Position numbers and translations under genes: made by a program. Shown one piece after another: positions 1 through 12,797 of a stretch of DNA of 64,000 nt. Under the pieces are notes generated by a model, which had not been told where the DNA came from, made no database searches, and saw only the letters and a list, made by a program, of their open reading frames with translations. The first letter of the stretch is position 1. Each line of letters opens with the position of its first letter. Origin of the DNA: Amoeboaphelidium protococcarum (taxonomy: Eukaryota; Aphelidiomycota; Aphelidea); the NCBI GenBank assembly GCA_023515745.1, contig JALECJ010000256.1, forward strand, positions 2,604,001 through 2,668,000, in the 5' to 3' direction.

Positions 1-2347
1 ACAGCTTTCTATCTAATGTATCCTTTTGATCATGCGCCCTTTATTAATGCAACTCTCCATAAATCTGTTAGCGCTGTTAAAGCATCTGTAAGCACACGTC
101 AATCTTCTCCTTGTTCAAAACGAGCTCAGAAGACTAGTTGATGTTACTCAACGCCTGAATAGTAAATCTATAAACAGAGTCGCGCAAGTGATCAGGAACT
201 CGAGGAATCCAACTTCTGATCACAGTGTAAGCCAAGACTAGGACATACTCTGCGAACACGTCATCTCTCACACTCTTATCCAGCGCCTGAGCAGACTATT
301 ACAGATCGACAGACTTCCTTTTCTGCGCCTGACTCTGATAATACTCGATAAACTTCACAGCGATACCCAGTACCAACCTGTAATCATTTTCAGTAAAATG
401 TCCATAGAGATCCGGATAAGAGCACAGAATGTTGAGGAATTCCAACATATGCACACTGGTCCATGCGCTTGACATAATCTGGCTGAGCTTAAAAAGAATG
501 CTCTATAAGTTCTTCTTCAAAGATATGGACATGGTATAAATCATCACTGAAAGTCCATGAATACACAAAGGACTAACATTCTAATTGCCTAGACATTGTC
601 GGAATGCTATCAATATGTTCTCCGATACCTGCTTAGGCAATACTAAGTTGGTCATAACTAACAAAAACTCAATGATCTACCGCAGTAACTCGTCTTTCTA
701 TTAGGATTGAGCATCTACCAGCTTTGATACTCTGTCATTAATGATATAATCACAACAGCCGGCGACAATACCAATCCAATAATCATTTTATAGCTATTCA
801 TCTTTAGTAACAGCGTATATAAGTAAATGCTTCAAAGCCTCAGAAATGACATCAAATTCATTCAAATCCAACACTGACTTGAAGATTATAAAAATGTGCT
901 GATGATTATTCTGCTGAAGACTAAGCACCAAGAAATCTAACACCATACTCTATCCGTTCGCAAGATAGACTGGTGATAGGCTAGGATCACTAAATTAGAG
1001 TACGTGCATTTTTACTTCATCAGATGCATGTCGAAACAGAGCAAGGACTTTATCACTCTACTCATAAATCCGGGTCGAAATCGGTTTTAACACTTCATAA
1101 TAATCCGCCTATGAGAGTTACAGCTGAGTAAGCAATTATAAACATTGTTCAAATGATGATACTGATAATTGTGAACACTGTAAAACCAGATCAGACAAAA
1201 CCTCTACAGGTGCACCACTTTCATTCTCCATCCTGATAGCCACTGTCTTTATGCAATCCTATATAAAGACCAAATTCTTCTACTATGCATCTTTTGATAA
1301 CAGTTAGATGAATAATTTACACAGATAACGGACAACCAATTCAAGATTCACCCAAGCTGGATGCAGAAAATCACTACACGTAAACTATCTCAATAACAAC
1401 CATTCCAATTGTTAACCTTGTGCATCAAAATCCTAATAATCCGACTCTATCAAGATATTAGTTAATTTCCGACCAGGTAAATCATTTTGAATACACAATT
1501 AAATGGATAATCTAAGTAAATCACGAATATCCACATTCTTTACCAGATATGCAATCATCTCCAAGATAACATCCCAATGATGGCAGTCAATTTAACTCCA
1601 GGTGAACAAGATCTTTTACAGAGTTGAAACTTTGATACTATTGTTATCAAAAGATGAGTCTGAACTTTCATTCCAATTAGAGAGAACTCGCAGTATAGCG
1701 GACCTGTTGGATGCTCTAGAAGACTTTAACACATGGTCGTCTGATGCACATACGAGTACCATAACAGATAGAGCTTATTGATCATCCATAGTGACAAGTT
1801 GCTACAAGTACCGTACCAAAGTTTTGGAGTACTCACTAGCTAATATTAAATTCATAACAGTTCCAGCATCATCATATCCTTTCTACTACAAATGGTGTAA
1901 AATACTACGAAACTCTTCAAGAGATAACTTGAACATCTTAAAAGCCTGAGTAAGAACGTCATAACCAATCCCGCAATGTATTAGTTCATTCAAATCAGTA
2001 AAAGATATCGGATTACAATGAGCAATAATCGACTATTATGCATCAGTACTCAGTGTACTTCGCGATTAACATAGCCAATATAGTAATACAGATCCAGGCA
2101 ATAGCCTTTGATTTAATACGCGTTCCAACACCATTTCATTTGTACCAAGTGCAGTCAACGTACTATAAAGTATCACTTCATTACCAGACTAGCGAGCATA
2201 AGAAATCAAAGCCAATTGCAAAGTGGCGTTCTAAAGAGAGTTATACTTTTCCAGAATTTTAAATGGATATCCATTCCCTTCAAGATACTATTTACATGCC
2301 AAGTCAATTTCCAAGAGCGCGTTTGATATCAACGTTGGACATTCCAT
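1..2347 (-). CDS. TSC2: Tuberin (TSC2)-like protein, N-terminal part; 3' end outside window
   Basis: An uninterrupted reading frame (TAA/TAG read as Gln) of about 780 residues runs off the left edge, so the C-terminal Rap/Ran-GAP domain cannot be seen. It is all alpha-helical. The part near the window edge matches the DUF3384-type region of tuberin: a heart of the form LEFLNILCSYPDLYGHFTE, a second stretch FAEYVLVLALAYTVI, then RSWIPRVPDHLRDSVYRF, which line up with the human segment around its LPHLYRNF and VCLAHHVIAMWF motifs. Tuberin is the GAP for Rheb and restrains TORC1. I chose the ATG at 2347; the frame stays open to another ATG at 2548, only 3 bp from the ATG of the divergent gene at 2552, which would leave no promoter. 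Family assignment is from memory of the human protein. Confidence 0.68.
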
Positions 2348-2551
2348 AACAGCAGATTCTCGAACCCTTTTATCTAATTGTAGTAAGAACTTTGTTGATT
2401 GAGCGAGATGAGAAAAGCTATTAGAGAAATTGACAAGCACGCGTTACTGACTGCGTTAGCGGTAACAGAGGCAACTAAGTGTTATCACTGTAAGATTTTA
2501 AATCGATTTTTATACGTCTTTAAAGTAGTAGAAAATATCAGCATACATTAA

Positions 2552-4156
2552 ATGATGAGTCCAACCAAAGATAGTCTTATTGCGCTATTGAAAAGGCTGA
2601 AGCTGGTCGATCTTGTCAATCAATTGGAGTAGGACATTTTTACATTTGAGTAGATGATGCGTCTTAATAGAGCTCAATGGAAGGAGACTGCGGGCACTGT
2701 TAAGGGAATTTGTATTTACAATCACTTTCATCCAACTTCCGCTATATCAGGGTATAGTGGTGGCTCATTTGCATTCGGTGTTGGTGATGGCTATTATATT
2801 TAAATTATCCCACTATCATCCATGTTTGGAGCAAATCATAAAATTGCAAAAGTTGTTAATATTGGCGCGTCACTTAGCCCTTACATCAATAAAGTGGATC
2901 GAATTTATGTTCGTGATGCGTATATAAGAATGTTTGATGCCATCTACAACAATGGGAACCCACCACCACAATGGAAAGTATTGGTCAGTGGCACTCCTGG
3001 GATTGGAAAGACACTCTTTCTGATATATTGTGCCTATCGTCTTGTCACCGAATACGGCAAGACTGTGTTTTTGCACCTATCCACTGCCTAGTATAAATTT
3101 ATCATTTCACCTGAGGGTGTCCAAATGATCCCAAATGTTGCATTCAAGTTTCCTAAAGGTGATGACTGGTATTATCTGGTTGATTCACTTGATCCTGGTT
3201 CCATATCATGTGCTATGACCATCCTTACTGTCGCTCCTGGATCAAGGTGTACTAATCAATATGCAAAAGACGCCTCCCCGTTCTATTATATGCCTCTATG
3301 GAGTTGGAAGTAGGTGGAATAAGCTGTGTCTGTGCTTGAACTGCAGTATGATATGAGTATGTTAAAGCATAGATTTGATATACTTGGTGGAGTTCCCCGG
3401 CAACTCTTTTATACTTTTGAATTGCCTGAGAGAATTGTATTGAACGCACTGGGCCACACTAAAATTTCTGAACTATTCGTATGGCCTGAAGGTGGTCAAA
3501 TGGAAAATGCTGCTCATAATTTAATTCACTATGATGCAACTGATGATTACCGCGACTTTACACCTCGTTACGCGTCGAGATATGTATCCATGAAGGTGTA
3601 TGATCTGTTGACACTTGTTGGTAGGCATTAATTGGAGCAATTTCTTCATACATCATCCTCTCAGTACTTCCGTCTTGCGGGCCTCCGTTAATAGTTATAC
3701 GAATATCTTTGCCGTGACATTTTGATCAAGGGCGGTTCCTTCTAAAGAAGATTGCTGACCAAGGATAATAGGAAATGCCGTAACGTTAAAACTGTTAATA
3801 TTCCTCGCGCGTCTAATGTTATCAAGGACTTTACGAGGTTGGATGATGCGTATCCACCAAAGAGAAAGCATTCGAATGGAGTCTTTTTTATGTCAAACTA
3901 TGAGTTTGAAGCTGTCGATTTATGGATTTAAGGTTGTGGAATGTTTCAAATTACAACTACTAAAGATTGCTAGTTAAATTCTTAGGTGCATGAAGTATCG
4001 AAAAAGTGCAAGTCAAATGTCATCTACTTTGTCGTTCCAGATGAATTAACGTTTCAGGAATATCGATACGTGGAACTTGATGAACCGAATTCCAATGTAA
4101 AGAAGGCCTCAATTGTTCAATATGTTCTTCTGGTTCCTCCTACTGACGACATTTGA
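2552..4156 (+). CDS. Crinkler/RHS-type (CR) protein with SAM-like header and P-loop NTPase
   Basis: A 534-residue protein in one exon, ending in TGA. Residues about 5-60 form a SAM-like helical header (LIALLKRLKLVDLVNQLEQ). A Walker A motif GTPGIGKT sits at residues 147-154, preceded by WKVLVS and followed by a hydrophobic helix ending in AYRLV, the arrangement of the NTPase in Crinkler and trypanosome RHS proteins. A proline- and Trp-containing middle region and a Cys/Lys-rich C-terminal part (YFVVPDELTFQEYRYVE) follow, as in CR proteins. Such proteins occur as secreted effectors in oomycetes and chytrids and as transposon-associated or nuclear proteins elsewhere. No signal peptide is seen, so secretion is not claimed. 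The start is the first of two adjacent ATGs. It is divergent from the tuberin gene. Confidence 0.7.
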
Positions 4157-4479
4157 ATATGCGGAACATATACTTTAGATAAATGTTATAACGTGATCAT
4201 GTCATATTTGACCTTTCCCCTTCAGGCTTTGATCCGTTTAAACATGCTCCAGCTCTGATCGTTCGTCTCAAATCTTACGCGCGCGCTTTGATCGCTCATA
4301 CATGGCAAAGCGGCAGCCAAACAACCTTAGATCGATCCAACACTTTCAACAACAATGATCTGTCTTCCTTTCTTAGTAGAACGCCGTTAGACTTTCTCGG
4401 TAGTACTATTACTGTATATCAAAGAATTTATTTATCAAGGGCTGTTATTTTTAAACTAAATTTATGAGCATAAAAAGAT
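4157..4479. other. Intergenic region with a 7-bp inverted repeat
   Basis: No coding frame with family similarity is seen between the Crinkler-like gene and ValRS. It carries the ValRS promoter and the 3' end of the upstream gene. An inverted repeat CGCTTTG (4284-4290) / CAAAGCG (4306-4312) could form a hairpin with a 15-nt loop; its meaning is unknown. Confidence 0.4.
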
Positions 4480-7400
4480 ATGGCTGGCAATAAGTAAGAG
4501 AGTACGGTAAAAGATTCACAAGCACAGGTGGCCAAAGAAAGTAATTAGTTTGACGCAAGTTCTGGTTAAGCACAGGCTTGCTAGAAGAAGGATATGACGC
4601 GTCCAATGCAGGATTCCTATCATCCGCAAGAGGTTGAATCTGGCTGGTATTAGTGGTGGGAGGCGTAGGGATACTTGAAGCCGCGTGTAGGTGCCGATGG
4701 ATAACTTCCGGCTGGTTGCAAAGGAGTATATGTCGTTCCTGTGCCACCACCTAATGTTACTGGTTCTCTGCATCTGGGTCATGCTCTGACTGGATCTATC
4801 TAGGACTCTTTGGTTAGATGGCACCGAATGCGCGGATTCAGCGTTCTGTATAATCCTGGGTGTGATCATGCTGGTATCTCTACACAGGTTGTGGTGGAAA
4901 AGAAGTTGTGGAAGGAGTAGAAGTTGACTAGACACGATCTTGGGAGAGAGGAGTTTATCAAGAAGGTATTTGAGTGGAAAGAGGAGTATGGTAATAGAAT
5001 ATATGGTCAGCAGAAGCGTCTTGGATCATCTCTGGATTGGAGTCGTGCCACTTTCACTATGGATCCAAAGTTTGTCAATGCTGTCACTGAGACCTTTGTG
5101 CGTCTACACGATGAAGGTATCATTTACAGAGATACCAAGTTGGTGAATTGGTGCTGCAAATTGAATACCGCGTTAAGTAATCTTGAGGTGGAGAATAAGG
5201 ATTTGGAAGGGAAGACACTAATGCACGTCCCAGGACATGATGAGAATAGAAAGTATGAATTTGGTACCATTGTCAGCTTTGCTTATCCTATTGATGGCAG
5301 TGATAGTGACGAGAAAATCGTTGTGGCCACCACTCGTTTAGAGACTATGCTCGGTGACTCTGCTATTGCCGTACATCCTTAGGACGCGCGTTATAAGCAC
5401 TTGGCTGGTAAATTTGCTAAACATCCATTCAACAATAGACTGATTCCAATCATTCAGGATGAGATGGTGGACATGGAATTTGGTACTGGTGCTGTGAAAA
5501 TCACACCTGCACACGATCCTAATGATTATCAAGTTGGTAAGAAGCACAACTTGGAGTTTATAAACATTCTGAATGATGACGGTTTGCTAAATGCTAATGG
5601 ATACCCATTTGAAGGTTTGAAGAGATTTGATGCCAGAGTGGAGGTGTTGAAGGCATTGAAGACGAAGGGGCTGTACATTGAGACGAAGCCTAATAAGATG
5701 GTGTTGCCCATCTGCTCCCGTACCGGAGATGTGGTTGAGCCAATGCTTAAACCTTAGTGGTATGTCAATTGTCAAGATATGGCTAAAGATGCGATTGAGG
5801 TGGTCAAAGATGGCCGTCTTAACATCATACCAAAGTCCAGTGAGAAGGAGTGGTTCTAGTGGATGGAGAATATTTAGGATTGGTGTATTAGCAGACAACT
5901 GTGGTGGGGACATACCATTCCGGCATACTTCATCCGCATCGATGGCAAAGAGGACGTGGACCAGAGTGATGGCAATTATTGGGTGAGTGGGCGCACAGTT
6001 GACGAGGCTATGGTGAAAGCTGAAAAGAAGTTTCCCGAGCATAAAGGTAAAATAAGCCTGCAACAAGATCCTGATGTTTTAGATACTTGGTTCTCGTCAG
6101 CATTGTGGCCATTCGCCATTTTAGGTTGGCCTGAGAAGACTCGCGATCTGGAGCTGTTCTATCCATCGTCTCTGCTCGAGACTGGATGGGACATCATATT
6201 CTTCTGGGTGGCGCGTATGGTGTTCTTTGGTCGTAAGCTGACTGGCCAGGTTCCATTCAAGGATGTCTTTTGTCACGCGATGGTCAGGGACGCTCATGGT
6301 AGGAAAATGTCTAAATCTCTGGGAAATGTTATTGATCCCGTAGACGTTATCGAAGGTGCTTCGTTAGATAAATTACATTCCCTGCTGGAGAAAGGTAATT
6401 TGGATCCTAAAGAGGTGGCCAAGGCTAAAGAGGGCCAGCGTAAAGACTTCCCGAAAGGTATTCCTGAGTGTGGTACTGACGCGTTAAGATTCACCCTCTG
6501 TAATTACACTGGTCATAACAGAGATATTAACATGGACATTGCAAGAGTTGAAGGATACAGAAAGTTTTGTAATAAGCTGTGGAATGCTACTAGATTTGCG
6601 TTGATGAAGCTGGGTGATAATTTCCAACCTGATGATCATGTCATATCTGTATCTGTCACCAAGACGCTCCAAGAAAAGTGGATTTTGAATAGATTGAACG
6701 TTGCAGCTAAGGAAGTTAACAAATAGCTTGGTGATTACAATTTCAGTCTTGCTACTGGTGCTTGTTATAAGTTCTGGCTCAATGAGCTGTGTGATGTGTA
6801 CATTGAGTCTATCAAGCCAATCGTTGATTCTGCAGAGGATGGTAATGACAAGGAACTGTTGGCGCAGAAGCTTTCTGTTAGAAATACGTTGTATACTTGT
6901 CTGGAATAAGGATTGAGACTGCTGCATCCTTTCATGCCGTTTGTTACTGAAGAGTTGTATCAGAGACTTGGAAGAAGATCTGGCGACTCTATTGAATCTA
7001 TCATGATCTCTCCGTATCCTGAATGGACAGAGCAATGGGAGGCTGAGAGTGCTGACAAGGATTTCGAGATTGTAACATCTGTCAGTAGATCTGTGCGTTC
7101 CATCATGCAGGATTATGGTTTGAAGAATAATGCCACGGTGTATGTTGTCAGTAAGCAATATGGTGACTTTTTAAGAGATTAACTGCAGGTGTTGAAGACA
7201 CTGTGCTTTGCCAAGTAGCTTGATCTCACCGTTGTCGATTCAGCTGATCAAGTTCCGCATGGATGTGTCCATCAATCCATCGGAGATATGGCTTATACGT
7301 ATCTAATGATTAAAGGATCTCTGGACATTGATGCCGAGATCAAGAAATTGCAAACCAAAATGGACAAGCTGTCTGTGTAAAAGGAGCAGTTGGTCAAGAA

Positions 7401-7542
7401 GATGAGTAAACCAGAGTACAGCGCCAAGGTGCGTAAAGAAGCCCAGGAAGCTGATGCATCAAAGATGAAGGCTTTCGAAGCTGAGATTGACACTATACTT
7501 GCTAGCATTCAGAACTTTGAGCGCATCAACAATGACAGCTGA
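4480..7542 (+). CDS. VARS1: Valyl-tRNA synthetase
   Basis: A class I aminoacyl-tRNA synthetase of 1020 residues that charges tRNA-Val in the cytosol, and possibly in mitochondria. HIGH motif HLGH at residues 98-101 inside [19 protein letters not shown] at 609-613; the editing (CP1) domain includes [17 protein letters not shown]; the tRNA-binding block reads [16 protein letters not shown]; the C-terminus is a coiled-coil (residues about 955-1010) as in eukaryotic ValRS. It is intronless. In-frame TAG/TAA codons fall at family Gln positions ([29 protein letters not shown]), which makes this gene the clearest proof of the changed genetic code. An ATG at 4464 is out of frame. Confidence 0.97.
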
Positions 7543-7739
7543 ATATAATTAAATTTAATTCCATTTTATATAGTATGGATTCTTAAAATATCTTCGCGTT
7601 CAATCGCGCGCATTTCCCTGTAATTTTGTTTTCTTTTAATTAACGCGCACAGTAATAGAAGACTTAGTGAGAAAATCTTGAGCATACTACTCGTTATACG
7701 GTCTGCTGTATTAGCAATTTAAATTTATTAGAATAAAAT

Positions 7740-8297
<558 letters not shown>

Positions 8298-8372
8298 ATG
8301 AATCAATGTATGTACGAACAGTGAGATACTTATTATAAATATTAGCATAGTGTATATTTACAATTGTTATAA

Positions 8373-9236
8373 TCAATAATCTTGTACAGAATTCGATTTT
8401 CTATGATTTGACGGTACTGAGAGTGAATTATTATATCCGTTCGATGAATTGTCGTTGGATCCACTACAATTGTTGTTGTTCGAGTTTATTGAACGACGCG
8501 CAACTGACGTGAAGTTCTCCACCAATTCAAATGTTGACCACACAAACGCGTCATAACTCATATGAGCAGTGCCTGACTACATTTAATTCAAAATAATGCA
8601 AATACACTTTTTATAATCAAGGATTATTTTAATAAAAGTTACCTTTTGTGGATCATATTTATTAAAGATTTTGGACACTTTCTATATTATAATGCACATG
8701 TGGATAAAGTCATCAAAATCCAACAAGACTTCGCCAGCAATGTCTTGGTCTCCAGGACCATTATAGATAAGAGAGGATATACTTGATGTACGACTGGATG
8801 CAAAACTGTTATTATTTTTAATCCGCGTAACTATAAGATTTATAACACTAGCAGACAGCGAGAACCCAGAAGATTATAGCAGTGCAGTGACTTGTTTCAC
8901 GCTGAGAGCATTTCGACGTTCTTGATCATAATGGACAAAGACGTCTTGCCATTGAGCAATGTATTACCATAGTTATTTGAACTCTTCATAATTAATCTCC
9001 AGCGGTCCTTATTCTCGATTACTATTATTATTATTCGTATTATTAGACGTATTCTTAATAAATAAAGACATTAATAACTAAACTGTGAATAAATCGAATG
9101 GCTTGAACTGATCCCCAGTGCCAAGACATTTCTACAGCTCTCTGTCAGAGATAGAACCAGAGTTATCAGTATCCGACAACTTGAAATAAGTTCTCAATAA
9201 AGACTCGCTTGCACTATTACTTTAATTTGAATTCAT
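8373..9236 (-). CDS. Penta-EF-hand calcium-binding protein (PDCD6/grancalcin type)
   Basis: Exons 8643-9236 and 8373-8576 with a 66-nt intron (GTAAC...ATGTAG); 265 residues. EF-hand 1 is canonical (SDTDNSGSISDRELQK). A second region VHYDQERRNALSVKQVTALL with SGFSLS and a following LLDFDDFIHMCIIIQKVSKIFNKYD segment show the spacing of penta-EF proteins, which bind membranes or partners such as ALIX in a calcium-dependent way. EF-hand 1 has a full set of acidic ligands; later loops are degenerate and separated by Asn/Ser-rich inserts. The tail after residue 225 is Asn/Ser-rich and probably disordered. Exact orthology within the family is not resolved. Confidence 0.82.
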
Positions 9237-9388
9237 ACAGAATAAATTAATTATTCTACTAACATAAGCTGACAATCTTTTATAATACGAAATTTATGCG
9301 TTTGAATCCAGTGTTATACCTCTCTCTCTCTCTCTCTCAAAAGTAAAAAAGAGAAAATATATCAAAAGCGATAAAACAGTGATAAACG
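9237..9388. repeat. Short intergenic region with (CT)n microsatellite
   Basis: A CT dinucleotide run at about 9320-9338 lies between divergent genes, about 50 bp upstream of the RRS1 start. Pyrimidine runs are common in promoters; nothing else stands out. Confidence 0.6.
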
Positions 9389-10174
9389 ATGGATACGTTG
9401 GATGTCACCACAGCTATAAATGAAATGAAGTCTAGTCTTCCATCTACGGCTGTTAATAGATCGATGCCATATGTGGTAGATCTCGGTCATTTGTTGGTGC
9501 ATGATGACGCACCGTTACCCCCATTCGGTGGACCTGTTGAAAAGACCAAGATGCTTAAAGAAGTTACACGCGATGCTGTTCAGGTGCTGATTAATGAATT
9601 ATGGACCAGACCAACTGAGATATCAGAAGATCATACTATGGTACTCGCTCAGCTTCCTCCTCCAATACCTCGTAATCAACCGTTCCCTATGGTTCTGCCG
9701 CGATCTAAGCCTGTTCCTAAGGCGAAAGCATTGACCAGATGGTAGAAATTCGCGCAGGCTAAAGGAATATAGAAAGAGAAGAGGACGCGTATGGTGTGGA
9801 GTGAAGATTAACAAGAGTTTATTCCACGTGCTGGTTATAAGAGCGCAGTCACTGAGAAGTCTGGCACTGATGATTGGTTGATTGAAGTACCAGAGGGATA
9901 CAATGATGTGCAGGAGGGTGATATGTTTAGTAAAGTGCGCGCTGAGAAGGCTGAACGCGTAAACAAGAACAAGGCTCAGCAGCTCAGGAACTTGCAGAGC
10001 TCTGGCTCATTATCCAGAGCTGACCAGAAGACTGTGAAGAAGATGAAGCTGGAGAAGGATATGAAAATCACTACCGCAAGTACTGCCTCGATGGGTAGAT
10101 TTGATAAGCCTGTGGAAGTGAAGAAGATTGCCTCCAAGTCTGCCAAGTAGCAGCAAAGAAAGAAATAAAAGTGA
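9389..10174 (+). CDS. RRS1: Ribosome biogenesis regulatory protein RRS1
   Basis: 261 residues, intronless. RRS1 acts with RPF2 to bring the 5S RNP into pre-60S particles in the nucleolus. Visible family signatures: YVVDLGHLLVHDDAPLPP near residue 27; the block LINELWTRPTE followed by LPPPIPRNQPFPMVLPRSKP; then KALTRWQKFAQAKGI and KEKRTRMVWSEDQQEF. The C-terminus is Lys/Gln-rich. The codon at 9743 (TAG) gives the Gln of RWQKFA, and two further TAR codons lie near the C-terminus before the TGA. Start is the only upstream in-frame ATG, giving the expected N-terminus. Confidence 0.95.
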
Positions 10175-10193
10175 TTATATAGTACATTTATAT

Positions 10194-10203
10194 AAAAGTG
10201 GCG
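10194..10203 (+). promoter_or_regulatory. AAAAGTGGCG motif upstream of mS34 gene
   Basis: The decamer AAAAGTGGCG lies 89-98 bp upstream of the mS34 start codon. The same decamer occurs upstream of profilin and LCB1, so it is a candidate promoter element; function is inferred only from recurrence and position. Confidence 0.3.
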
Positions 10204-10291
10204 TTTTACTAAAATATTGATTAATTAATCTTCAACTATCAGTGATTACACCTTTTTTTTTACAAAGCGGTAAAACTCGAATCAGATCGAA

Positions 10292-10670
10292 ATGACAAAG
10301 CAAATTATCAAAGATTTGGCATCAAAGAAATTACTTCGTATGCCAGCATATCCAAGTAATCTTGCATAGCTGGCATCTGTGCTACCTAAAGATGGCGTTG
10401 GAGCACGCGTTATGCCTGAAGACTGGATAGTGCACGGCAATAAATGCTTCTACACGCTCCAACAAGTGAAATTGACACCGGTAAGATTGTTCCTTTTTCA
10501 GAAATTTAGATAGATATCATCGTTATCACGGTAAATAAATAGTGTAGGGATTTACATAAGGAATATTTACTGGCACTCTGACGTGGAATGGTCTATAGAA
10601 AAGCTCCATGCCCCAACTTATACCAGTGGATTTGGCTAAGAAGGTTTGGCGTGTCGTTCCATCATCATGA
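10292..10670 (+). CDS. MRPS34: Mitochondrial small-subunit ribosomal protein mS34
   Basis: Exons 10292-10480 and 10548-10670 with a 67-nt intron ending AGTGTAG; 103 residues. The N-terminal helix and LAQLASVLPKDGVGARV followed by a Trp match the mS34 core, LxxLPxxGVGxxV...W. After the intron GFTQGIFTGTLTWNGL fits the glycine-rich GKAWGxxTxxG strand of the family. The protein would sit on the mitoribosomal small subunit. It is short relative to animal MRPS34, and identity rests on two short motifs, so moderate certainty. Translation across the intended splice keeps the frame and removes the frameshift seen in the unspliced sequence. Confidence 0.7.
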
Positions 10671-10838
10671 ATTAATTTGGTTGATTCTTCGTAATGTACG
10701 TATAAGCTAATAGATATTAATTTTGATTAACGGATATAATTACTTCATAAAAAACACATTTATATAAACTCCAAGTCGACGCTTCATTATTCATCATATC
10801 AGCAAATCTTAATACATCACTCATAAATCAGTTGACAC

Positions 10839-12490
10839 TCACTTTGCAGATTAACGCTTGAAAATTGTGCGCACACTGCTCATTCGATTCAAATTGTTCT
10901 TATCAGCACCACTTCCGCGCTTTTGATCTACAATTAATCCTTCAGCGTATTCCTAAATCTTATCACCGTAGATGTCATTCACCTATCTAGCGCGGGCCAA
11001 CTTTTTGTTAGTCTCCGTCAATTCATCTGCCTTGGTGTAATAAGTTTGCAGCAGCTTTACCAAGCGATCCTGTAACACTTCAGGCAACTATTCCAGAGGA
11101 GTATTGTCCGTATCCTGACTTTCAATCACCTTATTCTCAATCAAGAAACTCTCAATCGAACGCTTAATCTAGTTCAAATCTCGAGTTGCTTGGCTCTTTA
11201 CACGCTCAAATTATCTCTCTTACTGATAAATCTGCTACTTTTACTTGGCCTTGATAATATCCAACATTCCCAAAAGTTCGCTCTCACGCTATTCATTCTA
11301 CTACTTCAACTGAGTCTTCTGATCATCCAACTTCTTCTCATATTCAGCACGCAAAATTTCTAGAGACTGTTCATTTTTGCTCTGCAGCGCCAACTTTGAA
11401 GTCTCAATAGACAAGTGCAAACTGCTGATTTCACTCTCCATCGCTGCGAGACGATCGTCGCGGCTGCGGATCATTTCTTTCAGCTCCGCGTTCTCAGCCT
11501 CAAGATCTTCAACCGTATTATATAGCTGGCGCACCTCGTCATCACTTGGCAGTTTGATACCGATATACTTGTTGAAAATACCAGCGACGAAAGCCAAATT
11601 CAAGCGACTATGGCCAGAAATTACATCCTTTGACTGGATAAATTATTCGCATCCAATCTCGCGAGCGAAATCGATTACATTCACAATACGAGTCTTTGCA
11701 TCCATAGACTTGTCAAGCTGCCCCTGACGGCTAAAACTTCTCGGAGCCACCTGATCAAGCAATACCGCATAAGCAGCACCATCAGTGATATCCTTTGAGA
11801 AATTATTAATGACTGGATGATACGCCTTTGCCAGATGAAAATTAAACCAGCGCAGTAGCAGAGCATCCGACTTCATGTCCAGCAAATCTTTAATACTTTC
11901 ACCATCTTTCAGCAATCTAATTAATTCTGGTCGCTAAACTAAATTGACATCTTTTAAAAGATAAGCTCTGATCAACTGCCAAACAAGACCAAGAACAACG
12001 TCGACATTCTTTTCCATGATATCATTAGCGCCGCAGTTGACTACAACGATACCATGCTTATTCATCTTCTTTGCCGCATCGACAACCATATTCAAGTTCT
12101 CACCAACTTCAAACAGAGATTTAGACTATTGTTTTCCCACTTTGGTCATGTCGATATTATGATGCAAGCGCTTCACAGGCAAAATAGATTCATCTAAAAC
12201 ATTGATGATGTAGCCGAGAACGACACCGTCTCTCAGTGCATTCAACAGCGAATCACATTTACTTTTACCTTCGATCTTGCTCACTGGTAAATGGATTCCA
12301 TCATTTAACGTCTTGCTCAACATCGCATCGATGTGCTACACAATTTTAATTATCATGATATATAACTCAGTACTACGCGGCATCAAATGAACCATACCTA
12401 AGCATAAACTTCACACTCTCTGTCCACGCTTTCGGAGGACTTGTACTATGCGCTAGCATAGTTTGAGGCAGTTGCAGCGGATCTCAACAT
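10839..12490 (-). CDS. Fimbrin-like protein: one actin-binding domain (two CH) plus coiled coil
   Basis: Exons 12398-12490 and 10839-12335, intron 62 nt (GTATG...TGTGTAG); 529 residues. Residues about 30-290 match the first actin-binding domain of plastin/fimbrin: LNDGIHLPV, LLNALRDGVVLGYIINVLDE, LLRWFNFHLAK, INNFSKDITDGAAYAVLLDQ and RLNLAFVAGIFNKY (about residue 275). Instead of the second pair of CH domains, residues about 295-490 are a long coiled coil (VEDLEAENAELKEMI...). The usual N-terminal EF-hands are absent too. A dimer through the coiled coil would recreate two actin-binding sites and allow bundling; that is inference. It lies close to profilin, another actin regulator. Confidence 0.85.
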
Positions 12491-12797
12491 TTTGTTTTCA
12501 CTATCAATAGACTTCTTTTAAAGTTGCTGATTAAGATTTGATTTAAGATCAAAAGTGGATGTGATGAGAAAAGCTCATTGTTTACATTAAACAATCTCTA
12601 TGATGTCGTTCGGAAGATTGAAACAAACAAATCATGACGGCTTCCATTTTAGGCAATATCCTCTTGGCATAAATGTCAATTTGGAACAGTATTCTCAAAG
12701 TATTTCCATTAGCATGATAATTAGTCAGCACTTGTATTAATATCTCATTCATTCATTCATTTTATTATTCATATTTATGCTTGGAAAGACACCATAT
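12491..12797. other. Intergenic region
   Basis: No recognisable gene. A 73-codon plus-strand frame at 12603-12824 has no family similarity and is within what chance allows when only TGA stops translation. A CATT repeat run lies near 12746-12765. The region should hold the promoter of the fimbrin-like gene. Confidence 0.4.
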
